Origin: Cubamyces lactineus | Lineage: Eukaryota > Basidiomycota > Agaricomycetes > Polyporales > Polyporaceae | Length of the DNA: 64,000 nt | Direction of reading: 5' to 3' | Assembly (NCBI GenBank): GCA_022376465.1 | Contig: JACDTU010000026.1 | Location: forward strand, 248,001 to 312,000 | In this document: positions 31,768-43,279 of the stretch, one piece after another | Numbering within the stretch: the first letter of the stretch is position 1 | How the letters are laid out: every line of letters starts with the position of its first letter | The notes under the pieces: generated by a model | What the model saw: only the letters and a program-made list of their open reading frames with translations | Database searches by the model: none | Told to the model about the DNA's origin: nothing | Made by a program: the position numbers and the translations under genes

Positions 31768-32387
31768 TCAGCCTGCATACAGATACTGGAACTCTCCCTG
31801 GATGTAGTCGTCCAGCTCCCATTCGTCGATGTTTGGGGACTGTCCAACCTCTGCGGGTGTGGGTGAGTACTTGTATCTGCGCACATCAAAGGAAACTCAC
31901 CTGAGTTGTGCCGGTCGTTGTCGGGTCGCAGACATCCGAACCAGCTCCTCAACTGAATGTACCACCACCGCGTGCCTTCGAAGAACGGGTAGGGTACTGC
32001 CAGCGTGATGCTCGCAGGGGAGTGCGGGTGTTCTACCCACAAGATGACGCGCGTCTGTTGGTATTCCACCACGCGACTGATCCGCCCCGTGAAACGTCGT
32101 TGGTCGGGGAGAACCAATCGGCAGTAGCTTCCCACTCGGGGAACAAACCATCGTGGGCGCACCTCCTTGCCGGTAGGCTCGACGTCGACCCACACTTCCT
32201 GCTCGCCGACTTCCTCGCCTAACGCGACTGGTCGTAGTCGATGCGGAAAGAGTCCGTCTGGCCGAAAGAGAACGTGGTAGTCCAGTCCGTATGATACTAC
32301 GGGGCAGCGGGGTATTTGGTCGGCCTGCACACTTCGGGGAATCGCGTGTTGCACGGCCGCAGGAAGATCGAATGACACGCCGACCAT
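31768..32387 (-). CDS. Hypothetical 189-aa protein, two exons
   Basis: Exon 1 (32387-31901) starts MVGVSFDLPAAVQHAIPRSV. The intron 31900-31851 (50 bp) has GTGAGT and CCGCAG ends, and exon 2 (31850-31768) ends IQGEFQYLYAG with TGA. The spliced length is exactly 570 bases in one frame, which supports the model. The central part alternates aromatic and charged residues (PRVGSYCRLVLPDQRRFTGR, VEYQQTRVILWVEHP), perhaps a beta-barrel. The C-terminus is acidic (NIDEWELDDYIQ). I recognise no family; a link to basidiomycete repeat-associated proteins is possible. Confidence 0.5.
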
Positions 32388-33496
32388 GATGGGTGATGAT
32401 GAGAAGCTGTCAAACCGAGCGCCTACGTTTGATCACGTCGTTGCTCAGTCATCCGCTTACTCACGGTCCGCACGTGACTTTTAGGTAATATCTTCCCACT
32501 GACCTGCGTCTGCTTCCCTGCCATGTCCAGGTACCAATCCAAATTGGTGCATGACAGCGTCCGAAAAAAGAACACTGGGCCAGATTTGCCTTTTTGGTGA
32601 GCGCTTTCTCGTGAACATGTCGCGCGCACCATTCTCATCAAGTTTCCTTGGCCGTTCATAGTGCCAGTCCACCTTGGCTTACTACCAGATCCCATCAAAG
32701 AAGCGCACTGATTACTGGAAGCATATCGACAAGTCGCTGAAGGACGTCCGTCAGACTGCGCAAGAGGAATATCCAAACGTTGAAGATAGTAGGGCACGCA
32801 AGATGCACGAGACAAGGTCTGAATGTAGACAATGCTCTTATGTGCATCCACAACTAACCGCGTTTTCAACGGTCTCATAGCTTCCTTGTACACGTTCTCG
32901 ATACTGACACGAAAATGTTCAAGCTGAGGTCAGGCGCGCTAGCGCGCACAGTCTACACCAACAACGGTCTCACGGAATTACAATCCTCGACGGAGAAGCT
33001 GGTTAGCGGTTTCATTGTGAACGACAGCAACATCCCCGATGCAACGAGCATGCAAGACACGGAAGTCACCGTTATGAGGGCCACAGCTATCGTTGAAGGG
33101 GCGGACTGATCGCGCTGGACTGATATCCATGTAATTCCGTATTAGAAATGTATGGGTGCTACCGCTATATGTGCACGATGATGTATTTCGAAGCTCCTCT
33201 CACTGATATGTCCCACGAACTGAGGTGATTCCCGTGGCCCGAGTGTCCTGTCCCGAGAATGACGTCTGAGGCATTGCTGTCTATACTGCCCAACCAGTAC
33301 TGAGGTCATACAGAGTTCGAACTTCGGCAGATACATGTGATCGACCCCGCTAATACTTGGAGCACAGTAACATATAAGTATTGTCTAAGAGGGTAGTCGA
33401 TGTAGTAAGCCGCCCAGTATCCGACCTATACTGCTCTGGCTATCATATCTAGCGCCGTACGGCGTATGGCAGGGATATCGGCGCCTACCCGTGGTG
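32388..33496. other. No gene identified; short degenerate open frames only
   Basis: Small frames on both strands (for example IPSKKRTDYWKHIDKSL on the plus strand near 32690) may be relics of transposon genes but are too short to assign. No RNA gene or repeat structure was recognised. Confidence 0.4.
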
Positions 33497-34121
33497 TAGG
33501 GGGAAGCAGGTCAGGCAAATTAACCCAGCGCTGATTAGCTTAGGTCATTTACCGTCAATTACAACGTCAATCTCACCATAGGCTCCAGCGGGATGTAAAT
33601 TAGAGTAAATCAGGTGGACCACCAACGGATGTGAGATGCGACTCTGGGAAGGCTGGTGGTGACATTAGTGGCCAAAGCTACTAGGCGCGACGCTATTGAA
33701 CCGTCTGCAATGCAAGCTTCTACATTAGCACTGATTGCTCCTACTATGCGGCTCAGTCACCTGCGTATTTATACCAGAATTTGAGTATTGGTGTCACAAT
33801 ACCCCGGCCTATCTTATGTTGGAGACGTCATTGCCAATCTCAGTTGGCGTGTCGCACTTGGTTCATGGGCAATAGACAATACAATAACGGGCTTCGCTCA
33901 TACGGCGAATGCAGTGCGTCTCCGAGTCAGCGGAGGAGATTCACTCGAATCCAAATGGGTAATTCACGCCAAAGAACGCTAATACATATGTAAAGTGACG
34001 GTAAATTGACGCCCAAGTAAATGACGGTCAATTACGCCTGTAAATTACGCAATGGGCACATCCTGGCTTGCTTGCTGTTAATTAGCTCGGTCAATCAGGC
34101 GCCCTGAGCTGTTTCCCCCTG
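33497..34121. mobile_element. Possible MITE-like element next to the terpene synthase remnant
   Basis: Imperfect inverted ends: TAGGGGGAAGCAGGTCAGG at the left and, as reverse complement, CAGGGGGAAACAGCTCAGG at the right. A second inner pair contains GTCATTTACCGTCAATTA near 33545 and its inverse near 34015. The length is 625 bp with no coding sequence. No clear target duplication was found, so the assignment is tentative. It begins 3 bp after the premature stop of the terpene synthase gene. Confidence 0.35.
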
Positions 34122-34123
34122 CC

Positions 34124-35109
34124 CTAGAGCCTTCTCTCCTCCATGACGATGGTTAATATGTTGTGGAGATCGTCCCCTGCAGCTTGTTCCTTCTCATAAG
34201 AGACCATATCCTACAGCGGAGTGAGTTTCTTGTTGGGGAACAATAGAAAAATGATCATGACTGACGTTGTCGTATATGAGCATATCCGTGACACTAGCGC
34301 GGAGCGACACCAGAAGTGGGTGGTTCACCAGTTCCGTGGGGAGCTCCTTAGCGAGCATGGCAAATGCGTAGGAGGGTTCTGCGCCGACAGTCCTTCGCCG
34401 AATTGCCATGTGTTCCTCGACGGTCCGCACTCGGTGCCGATCGCGGTCTCGCGCCTGTTCGACCACACCGTTGATGTAAAGCAACCACTGCTCTTCAAAC
34501 ATGCGCCTCGCTGCCAAATTTGCATACTGGCATACTCGAGACCAAAATCTGGAATTACCTCGTTATCATTGGGCCCACAACGTGTGTATCGATCATCCAC
34601 GTACTGTCTAGTCACCTCTCCAATAACGGATTCGCCTTCCGGACGGGCTCTGTCGGGGTGCATCAAGGCATCCATGCTGGCTTCAGCAACAATGGACGCG
34701 TCTAACTCGTCCAGTAGATCGGTGATATCGTCGAATAGGAAGAATAGGTTCATAAGGTCACATGAGGAGCGGTATTCTTCTGTGCCCTCTTCGTCAACAA
34801 GGGACTGTCGATATCTGACGCTAAGTTTACTCACCTCTGCCTAGTATTGGATAGGTGAGAGCCGAAAGGAGTCCTGCAATCACAAGACGCATCAGAATCG
34901 TCGACACTGGCAAAACCCCGCTCAACGTGAGATAGCTGTTCGGACTTGCCGAAATCGCAACGGTCGTAAGCCCGTTGTGCCGCAGGGGAGAAAGCGTGGA
35001 AGGAGCGCAGCCAAGACGCAGACTCCTCCGCGACTTCTGGGTAGAATGGATTGATGCGCCGTGGGAAGGGCCACCTGAGCATAGTATCGGGAAGGCGAAT
35101 GACAGACAT
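34124..35109 (-). pseudogene. Sesquiterpene synthase (class I, basidiomycete type), C-terminally truncated
   Basis: Five exons fit one frame: 35109-34950, 34873-34835, 34779-34601, 34526-34266 and 34210-34124, giving 241 residues. The start [20 protein letters not shown] is typical of fungal sesquiterpene synthases that cyclise farnesyl diphosphate. The metal-binding aspartate motif is present (NLFFLFDDITD), as is the second metal site of NDxxSxxxE form (NDMVSYEKEQ) just after the last intron. Full-length relatives have about 330-350 residues; here the frame stops at MEERRL beside the MITE-like element, and no matching C-terminus was found beyond it. Intron 1 uses a GC donor (GCAAGT). The active-site motifs remain but the C-terminal helices are missing, so activity is unlikely. 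Confidence 0.72.
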
Positions 35110-36082
35110 GGATATAATGGGTCACAGGTAGGGGCACCACTGACACACGGTATGGGAGAGCGTGTGGTGGCGGGTTTCCTTTGCATGACCGGCATATTTA
35201 TACTGTCGGATTCACCGCATAGCTGCATCCCCAGGGGATGGCAGCGGTGTGCCCCAGTTAGATGCCCTAGGCATCAGAACGGTAGACACTAGCAGCTGAC
35301 CGGCAGCCAGCAAGTATCCAGGAAAACAACAAGCTGTGTATCAATGACACTACGACTCGGAGCCAGAAGTAGTTGGCGTCGGACCACACACCTCGAGTTT
35401 TTCATTGGCAGTTCTCCACAAGGCGTTCACCACCTTATGGTACTAGTCAGGGGGTAGCGATTTCTCGAGTATATCTGGCCATTGAGCTCCTGTGCCAGGC
35501 CTGGTCGCAACTCTGAGGACGTCAAACTTCCCATGCTCTCATCCGGCCAACCAGCTCGAGAGACATAGATTCCACGAGACGGTATGAGAGGGCGTCAAGC
35601 TGCTGCTCCAGCCCGGCAGCACTTCCCGTTTGCTATCATTCACTAAACTGGGAAGCCAAAGTTGGAATCTGCTCACCCATAATGAGAAGGGCGTTTCACC
35701 TTCGCAGAACAGAGACTGGGCTGGGATTCGGGGTGCGGGTTTCGAGGCTGCCGTGCGTGTAGGCCCAAGATCTGCCTCGCTTATGACGTGGTCGTCTTAG
35801 CGGTGGATCGTGAGGTGCTAGCACGATGCATTCAACTTGCAGGCAGGCTGCTCGATACTGAACGCCTCATTGCATCGGATACAGCCCGAAGTATCCGGCG
35901 CCTCAAACGGAAGATGGAGAGGTATGTCATGAGCCGTACTGAGGCTAGGCGAGTCGAGAGACACAGTGCACACCTGAGTTCCGCCCCACTTAGGCAGTAA
36001 CTTGAAGGGCGTTGCGGACCGCAGTGAGGAATCGCTGCGCTTCTCGCTAACACCGACTCATTGTGTGCAAGCGCCATGATTT
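35110..36082. other. No gene identified upstream of the terpene synthase remnant
   Basis: Promoter region of the terpene synthase remnant and beyond. A 70-codon plus-strand frame at 35788-36000, rich in arginine, has no recognisable features and was not called. Confidence 0.4.
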
Positions 36083-36205
36083 AAGGAGGCGGGTGCGAGA
36101 TTTAGGGAGGCGGGTGCAAGGTTTAGGGAGGCATTTGCGAGATATAGGGAGGCAGCTGCAAGATTCAGGGCAGCGGTGCAGGTTATAGGGCGACAGGTGC
36201 CGTCT
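36083..36205 (+). repeat. Degenerate tandem repeat of about 21 bp, six units
   Basis: Six successive units resemble AGGGAGGCGGGTGCGAGATTT, with increasing divergence to the right. No coding role is seen. Confidence 0.75.
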
Positions 36206-36296
36206 CATCTAGTGCCAACCCGAGCATGTTCCGATTCTTCTCATAGAATCGGTTATCTTACCGCACCTTGAGCCTGCCTCTGCACGTGACCTTTTG

Positions 36297-36490
36297 TGCA
36301 CCCGTGCGGACCCATGTTGGCTTCCGGTTTCTTCCCCGCGCGTATTCGTGGCTTTCGCCGGCCCGCATTTCCCGTAATTTCTTCTATCTCTGGTATGCAC
36401 CCGTGCGGACCCGAAATGGATCCCGGATTCTTCCCTGCCCTCATTGAACGGCTTTCGTCGACCCATGTTGCCTGTGGTTTCTTGATCCTC
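36297..36490 (+). repeat. Two direct repeats of about 100 bp
   Basis: GCACCCGTGCGGACCC begins each unit (36298 and 36399), followed by similar TTCTTCCC and GGCTTTCG segments. A GATA microsatellite (about five copies) follows at 36655-36677. Confidence 0.65.
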
Positions 36491-36679
36491 GCCTTGCGCG
36501 AGGACCTGCTTCTCACCCTGAAATTCCGAGCATCTCTTGTGAGTCAAAGCGAACAAACTCTCCATACTGAAAGAGCACACGGCCGTCCGCAAGTCGCCAA
36601 AGTTGACTCGGTGGACACGGACATGGTGGAGAACTTGGAGGGTAAGGCGTGCACAGATGATAGATAGATAGATAGATAT

Positions 36680-37768
36680 ATTCATTTTTTATAGTGGCAG
36701 TGAGGCCATTAGGGCCGAAGGTGCCACTTGACTACACTCCTCTAACTGCACTAGGTAGCTACAATGACGTTGAGATACTAGGTCCGTGCACACAACGATA
36801 TATGATCTGCTGCTCGAATTTCTACCTGCGCTGGACACTCTTCCGTAAACAGTACTGAGTTCATAGTTGTAAAACATTGTGCTACCTCTCATTTACCTAT
36901 GCGTGCAATCACCTCGGCGCCCACATACTTCTGTGTCTGCCTGAAAGCGATCGATTTTTGATTATGACCCTGAATGCTCGTAGCGCTGGTCCCCCCCTTA
37001 TCTCCATAGAGCGCCGTCTGCCTAGGGTACTGAATGCTGCGCATGCGTACCCTCGCCCAAGGAATACGAGGTTGTGGCTGGCCATCTTATAATAAGTGCT
37101 AGCTCTACGTCTCTAGGTCGCGCAAGCAAATCACAATGAGACCTCTCCTGGAAGAATCGGACCCGGGGCGGCGCCGCCCGCCCGTTCTAAAGCAAGTATA
37201 GCCAGCTGCAGCTGCAGAAGTCACCGGCGCCAAACCGCAGACGTCGTACCCGATGCTTGCAATTGCCAGACCAGACGAACGCAGCCGTCGCGCCGACTGG
37301 TGCGCGCTAGTAGTACCATCCCGGAGTCGTCCAGCGTCGTGTCGCACGGCCAGTCGCGCTCATCGTCCAGCGTCGAGCGGCGGCGTGAAGTAGAGCAATC
37401 CCGGTTCCGACTCGCCGAGAGCGCCCATAGTGAGCTTGCGCAATATTAGCAGGCTCCAGGCAGGTGAAGGGAACGTGATGTTCGTCGTCCATTCATTCCC
37501 ACATTGCCGCGCCTGCAAGAGGATTCGAAGATTGAGGGAAGATGTGGCAAGTGCATACACAAAGAAGGAGGTGATTTGGCGGTATCTATTATCGTTCAAA
37601 GTGCAGAGCAGGGCAGCAAAACCGTTGAAACAAGAGCACGAAATGGATAGATGTACCTAGGCCCGATAGCAGATGTCCATGCGCCCCCTACGTCCTTTCT
37701 CCCCAGCCTCTCCCTCCCTTGCCTCGCCGCAGCCCGTCCGCGATCCTCGACCCCGGCGGGCCCTCACC
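36680..37768. other. Intergenic region downstream of VTC4; no gene seen
   Basis: No long frame, RNA gene or repeat was recognised. It should contain the VTC4 3' UTR at its right end. Confidence 0.4.
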
Positions 37769-40700
37769 TCACAGCTCCCGCAAACGCAGCGCGATGTTCG
37801 TCGCCAACGCGCCCACGAGCGCGACCGACAACACCGTCGGGCCATACCGGTCGTAATACATGCCCTCCGCGCGCCGGCGGCGGAGCTGCACCGCGCGGAA
37901 GACGAACACGACCGCGGCGTACGCGATCGCCGCGAGCGCGACCGCGGTGAAGAGCCACGCGCTCAGCAGGCCCGCGCGGTCGCCTGGGGGCACGAAGTTG
38001 AGCAGCGTCGTCGCGATCGTGCCGATGTAGATCCCAAAGTGCAGCCATTTCTGCGATGCGGGGAGGGGAGGGGAGAGCAGAGGAGGGCCCGTGTCAGTTG
38101 ATGCCTGTGCACAACTTTGCGTAACGAAGGAGGGGGAGACTTACGAAGAACGTCCGCTCTGCGGCAAAGTACACCTTCGGCTCAATCCTGACCGGGATCG
38201 CGATCCTCTTCCCCGCCGGCGCCCTCCAACTCCTGTCCAAGATCCTATCATCGCCCGCCTCCCGCCCCTCCTCCACCGCGCCTCTCGCCCTCCTCGCCCT
38301 AGCACTGTCATCGTCGTCCTCATCTTCATCGTCTCCATCGCCCACCGCGGACCCCGCGCCGTCGCGCCGCTGCACGTTCTCCTCCCGGAGACGGTCCCGC
38401 AGCGTCTCGTCGAACGCGGTGCTCGTCGCGAGCGGGTCGATCGACATCGCGCGCACCTGCGCCGTGCTTGAGAGCGCGGCGGCGACGATCCCGCCGCTGT
38501 CCTTCCGCGCCTTCTTGAGGAACGGCGAGCGCTCGGTCGCGTCGACTTCGTCGTCGTCGTCTGCGTCAGACTCGGCGGCAGTAGCAGTAGCGGCGGGGGG
38601 CTGCGTGTCGCGTTCCTTGAGGTTCTTCTCGCGGATCGCGACGGCGGCAGCGACGTCTTGCTTGGGAAGGCCTATCCGCTGCCCTTCGTCCTTGGCTGAA
38701 TCCATCATGAGCATCGTTCTCAACAAACACAATATACATCGCAGGGAGGGCAGAGTGTACTTACCAGGCGCCATATCCATCGCCTCGTCTTCCTCACCCT
38801 CCGACACAGGCTCGGCATACTGTATGCGCTCGGGCGTCGTCTGCCCAGACGTGCCCGCGCGCGAGGACGTGCCCTTGGATGAGGACTGAAGCGGGCGCTC
38901 GATCACGAGTGCGCCCGTGTCCGGCTTCAGAATGTCGACTTCCACTGAACACCAACCAGGTCAGCTGCGGTAGGAATATTGATGGCAGAGAGCGGCTTAC
39001 TCTGGGGGAGCCAGAATGGCACGAGGTCTACGCGGTTAGGTAGGAGCGTCGCGCAGCCGTGGATGAACTTGCTGAACTGCGGTAACGTATGGGCAATCAG
39101 CATCGAGCGGAAAAGGTAGGAATAGACACATACTTTGGGTACAGCCTCGACAAGATGCGAAGAGACGAGCTCAGTGACCCACTGAGGCGGCTCCTGCCCA
39201 TACTGCGTCTGCAGCTTCACCTCCAACACGCCATACCTAGCCAAAACCACACGAATGAGCACCGTCCCGTCCCTCCCTCTATACAAAGGACTCTCGGCAC
39301 TAAAAACTCACTTGAAGAGCTCCTTGTCCTCAGGCGGGAGCTGCTCGAACGGCCAGTCGATGCCAATGTCCATGCGGCGCCAGTTATCGCCCGCGCGCAC
39401 GCGTCCGTCCCAGTTGTCCTCGCGGACCATCGTGAGCTCCGTGTCGAGCGAGATGCGCACGCGCGCGTCGCCCGGCAGCTGGAACGCCGTCCGGTTGTAG
39501 AACGTCCGCATCACTGGCGAGGGTGACCCGGTCAGCGCGAAGACGAGTCGTTGGGCGACAAGCACCAAACGGCTTGCTTACCGGGCACGAGCTTCTTCGT
39601 CAAGATGCTATACTGCACCTCGTTCGCGAGCTGGATCATCGCGTCCGCCTCCTGCTGCGTCTTCTTCCCCCGCGCGACGAGCTCCTGGAACTCGGCGTCC
39701 ATCGTGTGCTCCCCGCGCAGGAACGCGTTCACGAGGTGCTCCTTGATCGGGAACCGCGCCTTGACCGACTTCTCGCCCGTCCAGTCCTCGCGGTGTGTCT
39801 TCCGCTCGACGAAGATCTGCGCGGTGCGGTAGGTGGTGAGTATGTTAAAGCAGGGAGTTTGGCTGGGGACGTACCGTCTTCTGGTCCATGTCGCCGTACC
39901 ACCGGAGCCGGATGGCTTCCGCGCCCTCCGTCTTCTCCAGACGGCCGAGGTACAGCTCCAGATCTTCGTTGTCGAAGTATATCGAAGAGATAGCTATGTA
40001 CAAACATTTTTTGAGCAACTATTCCTATGAAAGTCAACCGTAGACGCTGACCTGCGTCCTTGGGCTCAAATTCCTTGTCAGGGTTGAACACTACGAACGC
40101 GTAGTCAGTACATTGACTGAGCAGGCACGCACGCTACGAGAGGCAGCTGCTTACCGAGCACAGGCAGATGCTTCAAGATGGCCAACTTCAAATGCACCAA
40201 GTTATCCGGATGTACCTACGCGCGCGATCCCTCAGTACACACCCACACTCACAAAACGCGCGCACGCGCGTATAGTACTCACCCAATACTTCGTCGTCTG
40301 CCTAACAAACGCGCTCTGGTTCCCGCCCGCGCTCGCGTCTCCCTGGGCCGGGTGCCCGCGCGTACGCACGAGGTCGTACAGCCGCGAGAGCTTCACGATC
40401 AGCCCGTCCCAGTTGTACTTGTAAAACGGCCGCTTCTCCAGGAAGTCTTGGATGAACGTCGGCTTGAGTGGACGGCCCGTTTGTTTCTGCACTCCATGAC
40501 ATGTCAGCGCGCGGGCGGGGTACATACCATGGACGAGAGGGCGCGCGGGAAGGGACGTACGTCATGTTTCTGTTCCGCGCCGTGCGATAGTCAGTGCCGG
40601 ATCATGCCAATGCCGTGTCAGTTAGGATGCCGGGCTCGCGCACGTACCTTGAGGATCTTCATGAACCCAGTGATGTTGAGTTTAGTGTAGAGCGCGAGGT

Positions 40701-41378
40701 CGTGCACGTCCGCGACGAGCGTCGCGACCTCCTCCTCGAGAACAATGAACTGGTCTTCGAGCGCGTCGACGGACATGGCGTCCGTCTCGTCGTCCTCGAT
40801 GTCGTCATCGTCGTCATCCGAGCCTGCGTCCTGCGTGAGGGTGTCGCGCCGCTGCTGGGCCTCGGTATCGGTGTGGCCGTCCCCATTGCCGGCGTTCCCC
40901 GCGCTGGACTCTGCTTGGTGGTGGTGGGGGCCGTTGGAGTACTGGGAGGAGGCGACGAGACGCTTGACGGCCTTTTCGGCATCGTTTATGCGCGCAGAGA
41001 GCTCGTAGGTCTGAGCGCGAGGGGCGCGACATGGGTATGGGGAGAAAGGGAGAGCAGGCGGGAGGAGCGCACCTTTGTCTTCTGGAAATTGTGGATCTTG
41101 TCCAGCTCGCGCTCGAGCATGTTGGTAAACTCGCGCTCATCCTGATCGGACCAAGAGCGGCCGGTGGTCCTAGCCTGGAATGGGGCGAGAGTGAGCGCGG
41201 GAGGGGAAAGTGGTCGTGTGCCGTGAAACGGACCTTGAGTTCGCGCTTGAGGAGGTTGTAATCGATGTAAAAGGGGCGCCATTCGTTGTACAAGTCGTTC
41301 TGGGAGAGAATGGTGAGATGACGGGGAGACTGGAAGGAGAGGGAGGGGACGGACAGAGATCTTGCGGCCAAACTTCAT
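37769..41378 (-). CDS. VTC4: Vacuolar transporter chaperone 4, polyphosphate polymerase (about 16 exons)
   Basis: VTC4 is the catalytic subunit of the vacuolar VTC complex, which makes polyphosphate from ATP and passes it into the vacuole. Start MKFGRKI (41378) opens an SPX domain: [20 protein letters not shown], an acidic loop, then [19 protein letters not shown], which binds inositol pyrophosphates. The catalytic tunnel domain follows with [68 protein letters not shown] and [11 protein letters not shown] ... [17 protein letters not shown] linker of about 200 acidic/serine-rich residues precedes three transmembrane helices ([19 protein letters not shown] onward), ending [15 protein letters not shown] ... 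LREL and TGA at 37769. All exons share one frame with consensus splice sites; exon 5 is a 9-base microexon (40561-40569). The product is about 860 residues, longer than yeast Vtc4 because of the linker. It looks intact. Confidence 0.9.
40561..40569 (-). other. VTC4: 9-nt microexon of VTC4 encoding Lys-His-Asp
   Basis: The bases AAACATGAC are bordered by ...GGAACAG before and GTACGTCC after. The flanking introns are 40570-40647 and 40487-40560. Including it restores the conserved SPX sequence ILK-KHD-KQT in phase; skipping it removes three residues without changing frame. Confidence 0.78.
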
Positions 41379-41581
41379 GGTGGGGAGGAAGGAGAGGAGG
41401 GAGGAGAGGGAGGGAGAGGGCAGAGAAGAGGGCGACTGGGCGGACAGAGAAGCCGAGAGAGAGACGAGAAGAGGAATAAGACTGCCCAAACGCCTCCTCC
41501 GTCGGGTGGACGATTGGGAGGAGGACGAACGTGCGTCGGCTGCCTTTCTGGGCGTCCCTCTCCGCAATCTCTTTCCCCGTG
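41379..41581. promoter_or_regulatory. VTC4 5' region, shortened by the KDZ insertion
   Basis: Only 203 bp separate the VTC4 start codon from the KDZ terminal sequence. The region is pyrimidine-rich on the VTC4 sense strand (CTCTCCCTCCC runs), typical of fungal 5' UTRs. No TATA box was recognised, so the original promoter may be displaced by the transposon. Confidence 0.5.
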
Positions 41582-41760
41582 CACCTGATCATCACAGTCG
41601 CCCAGGCTACTTAGCTCGGCACACCGTTCCCGCGTGGCAAGCTAAGCAGCCTCCATTGGCATTCTCCCTCTCACTACCAGTAACACTACTCATAATGCTG
41701 CGATTCCCCTTTATAGAAATACCCTCCTCGCCCATAGTCTCCCCCTTACCGCCAGCTGGG
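41582..41760 (+). repeat. Outer 179 bp of the KDZ A left terminal inverted repeat
   Basis: It repeats in direct orientation at 41761-41939 (KDZ B's end) and inverted at 62065-62243. Its last 8 bases, CAGCTGGG, form the target duplication of KDZ B. Confidence 0.85.
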
Positions 41761-42429
41761 CACCTGATCATCACAGTCGCCCAGGCTACTTAGCTCGGCA
41801 CACCGTTCCCGCGTGGCAAGCTAAGCAGCCTCCATTGGCATTCTCCCTCTCACTACCAGTAACACTACTCATAATGCTGCGATTCCCCTTTATAGAAATA
41901 CCCTCCTCGCCCATAGTCTCCCCCTTACCGCCAGCTGGGTTGATTAGATAGATCAAAGCGTCTTGATATAGATCTCCGATGCGCCCGGCGTTGATATCTC
42001 TCAGCGCCCTCTCCCATCAAGGAGCTGTCGGCTAGGCGTGCGCTCTGTGCCCGACGCCGGCGGGGGATGCCCCGACGCTGTTCAAGACGATGAGCTCAAC
42101 GTCCGCTCATTGCGTGCCCTCCAGTAGGGCGTTTTCCTCCGTTCTTTCGATATTCGTTTGTATGTACCAGACGTGAGCGCGTTTAGACAGCCTGTATGCA
42201 CGCATACCCTCCTCTGTCAAGTCCACGGAGTCAAGACATTGGTAAGACTAAAGCGCCAGTAATAGATCTCCGATGCAAACGCCCGCCCAGCGCTGATACC
42301 TCCCAGCGCCCTTTCCCATCAAGAAGTTGTCGGCTACGCGCGCGCTCTCTGTGCCCGACGCCCGCGCAAGATCGCCCGACGCTGTGCAAGACGATGAGCT
42401 CGATGTCCGCTACCGGCAACGACGCGCGC

Positions 42430-42890
42430 GCGCTCGGCGAAGTTGGGATACATCAGAGCAGCCACAACGCGCGCACACCGCGAAGTCGGGATACATCAGG
42501 ACGGCCTACGCTATCGGCCACGACGCGCGGGCGGGCGGGCGGCGAAGTTGAGATACATCAGGACGGCCTACGCTATCAACCACGACGCGCGCGCGCTCGG
42601 CGAAGTTGGGATACATCAGGACGGCCTACGCTGTCGGCCACGACACGCGGACGGGCGGGTGGCGAAGTCGAGATACATCAGGACGGCCTACGCTGTCGGC
42701 CACGACGCGCGGGCGGGCGGGCGGCGAAGTTGAGATACATCAGGACAACGACGCGCGCGCGCGCCGCGAAGTCTGGATACATCAGGACAACGACGCGCGC
42801 GCGCTCGGCGAAGTTGGGATACATCAGAGCAGCCACAACGCGCGGGCGGGCAGCGAAGTTGAGATACATCAGAACAGCCATCGACGTTGG
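42430..42890 (-). repeat. Subterminal tandem repeats of KDZ B
   Basis: Nine copies of GATACATCAG alternate with CGGCCTACGCTGTCGGCCACGACGCGCGGGCGG-like blocks, cut to several lengths (unit about 42-63 bp). The same array occurs at 50290-50650 and, inverted, at about 61120-61570. Such arrays usually serve as transposase-binding sites near transposon ends. Confidence 0.75.
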
Positions 42891-43279
42891 CGAGGGCGCG
42901 CACTGACTGTGCGTTATCAACAAGACGTGACGCTCGAAGGGCGGCGCCTCGTGTTTCTACAGGCCAGTGGCAACCAAATTGCATTGACATGAAGATAACA
43001 TTGTACATATATACAGCTTATGGCCACATACACAGGAGAAGATGTCTTGCATTACAAGTAGGAGGTAGGGGCAGCAATTAAAGCCTAGAATTGGAACAGG
43101 AGCAGGAGGACGGGGACACAGGGGAATGGGGCATGGGGACACCGGGGAATGGTAGGAGGGGGAGGGGGAGGGGGAGGGGAAGGGGGAGGGAAGACGTAGA
43201 TGAGGAGAATGAGGAGAATGGAGACAAGGACGAGTAGGACGAGTACTTACAATAGGACGTTACACAACTAACAGCCACC

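Noticed and set aside
32423..32893. 156-aa minus-strand frame
   Set aside because: No recognisable motif, overlapping frames on both strands and no splice or promoter support.
35788..36000. Arginine-rich 70-codon frame
   Set aside because: Too short, no homology recognised, not supported by context.
41582..41939. Simple tandem duplication of 179 bp
   Set aside because: It is better explained as the ends of KDZ A and KDZ B side by side, because the same 8 bases recur at the far end of KDZ B.
42430..42890. CRISPR-like regular spacing of short repeats
   Set aside because: The spacers are themselves repeated, the sequence is eukaryotic and the array lies in transposon ends. No cas genes are present.
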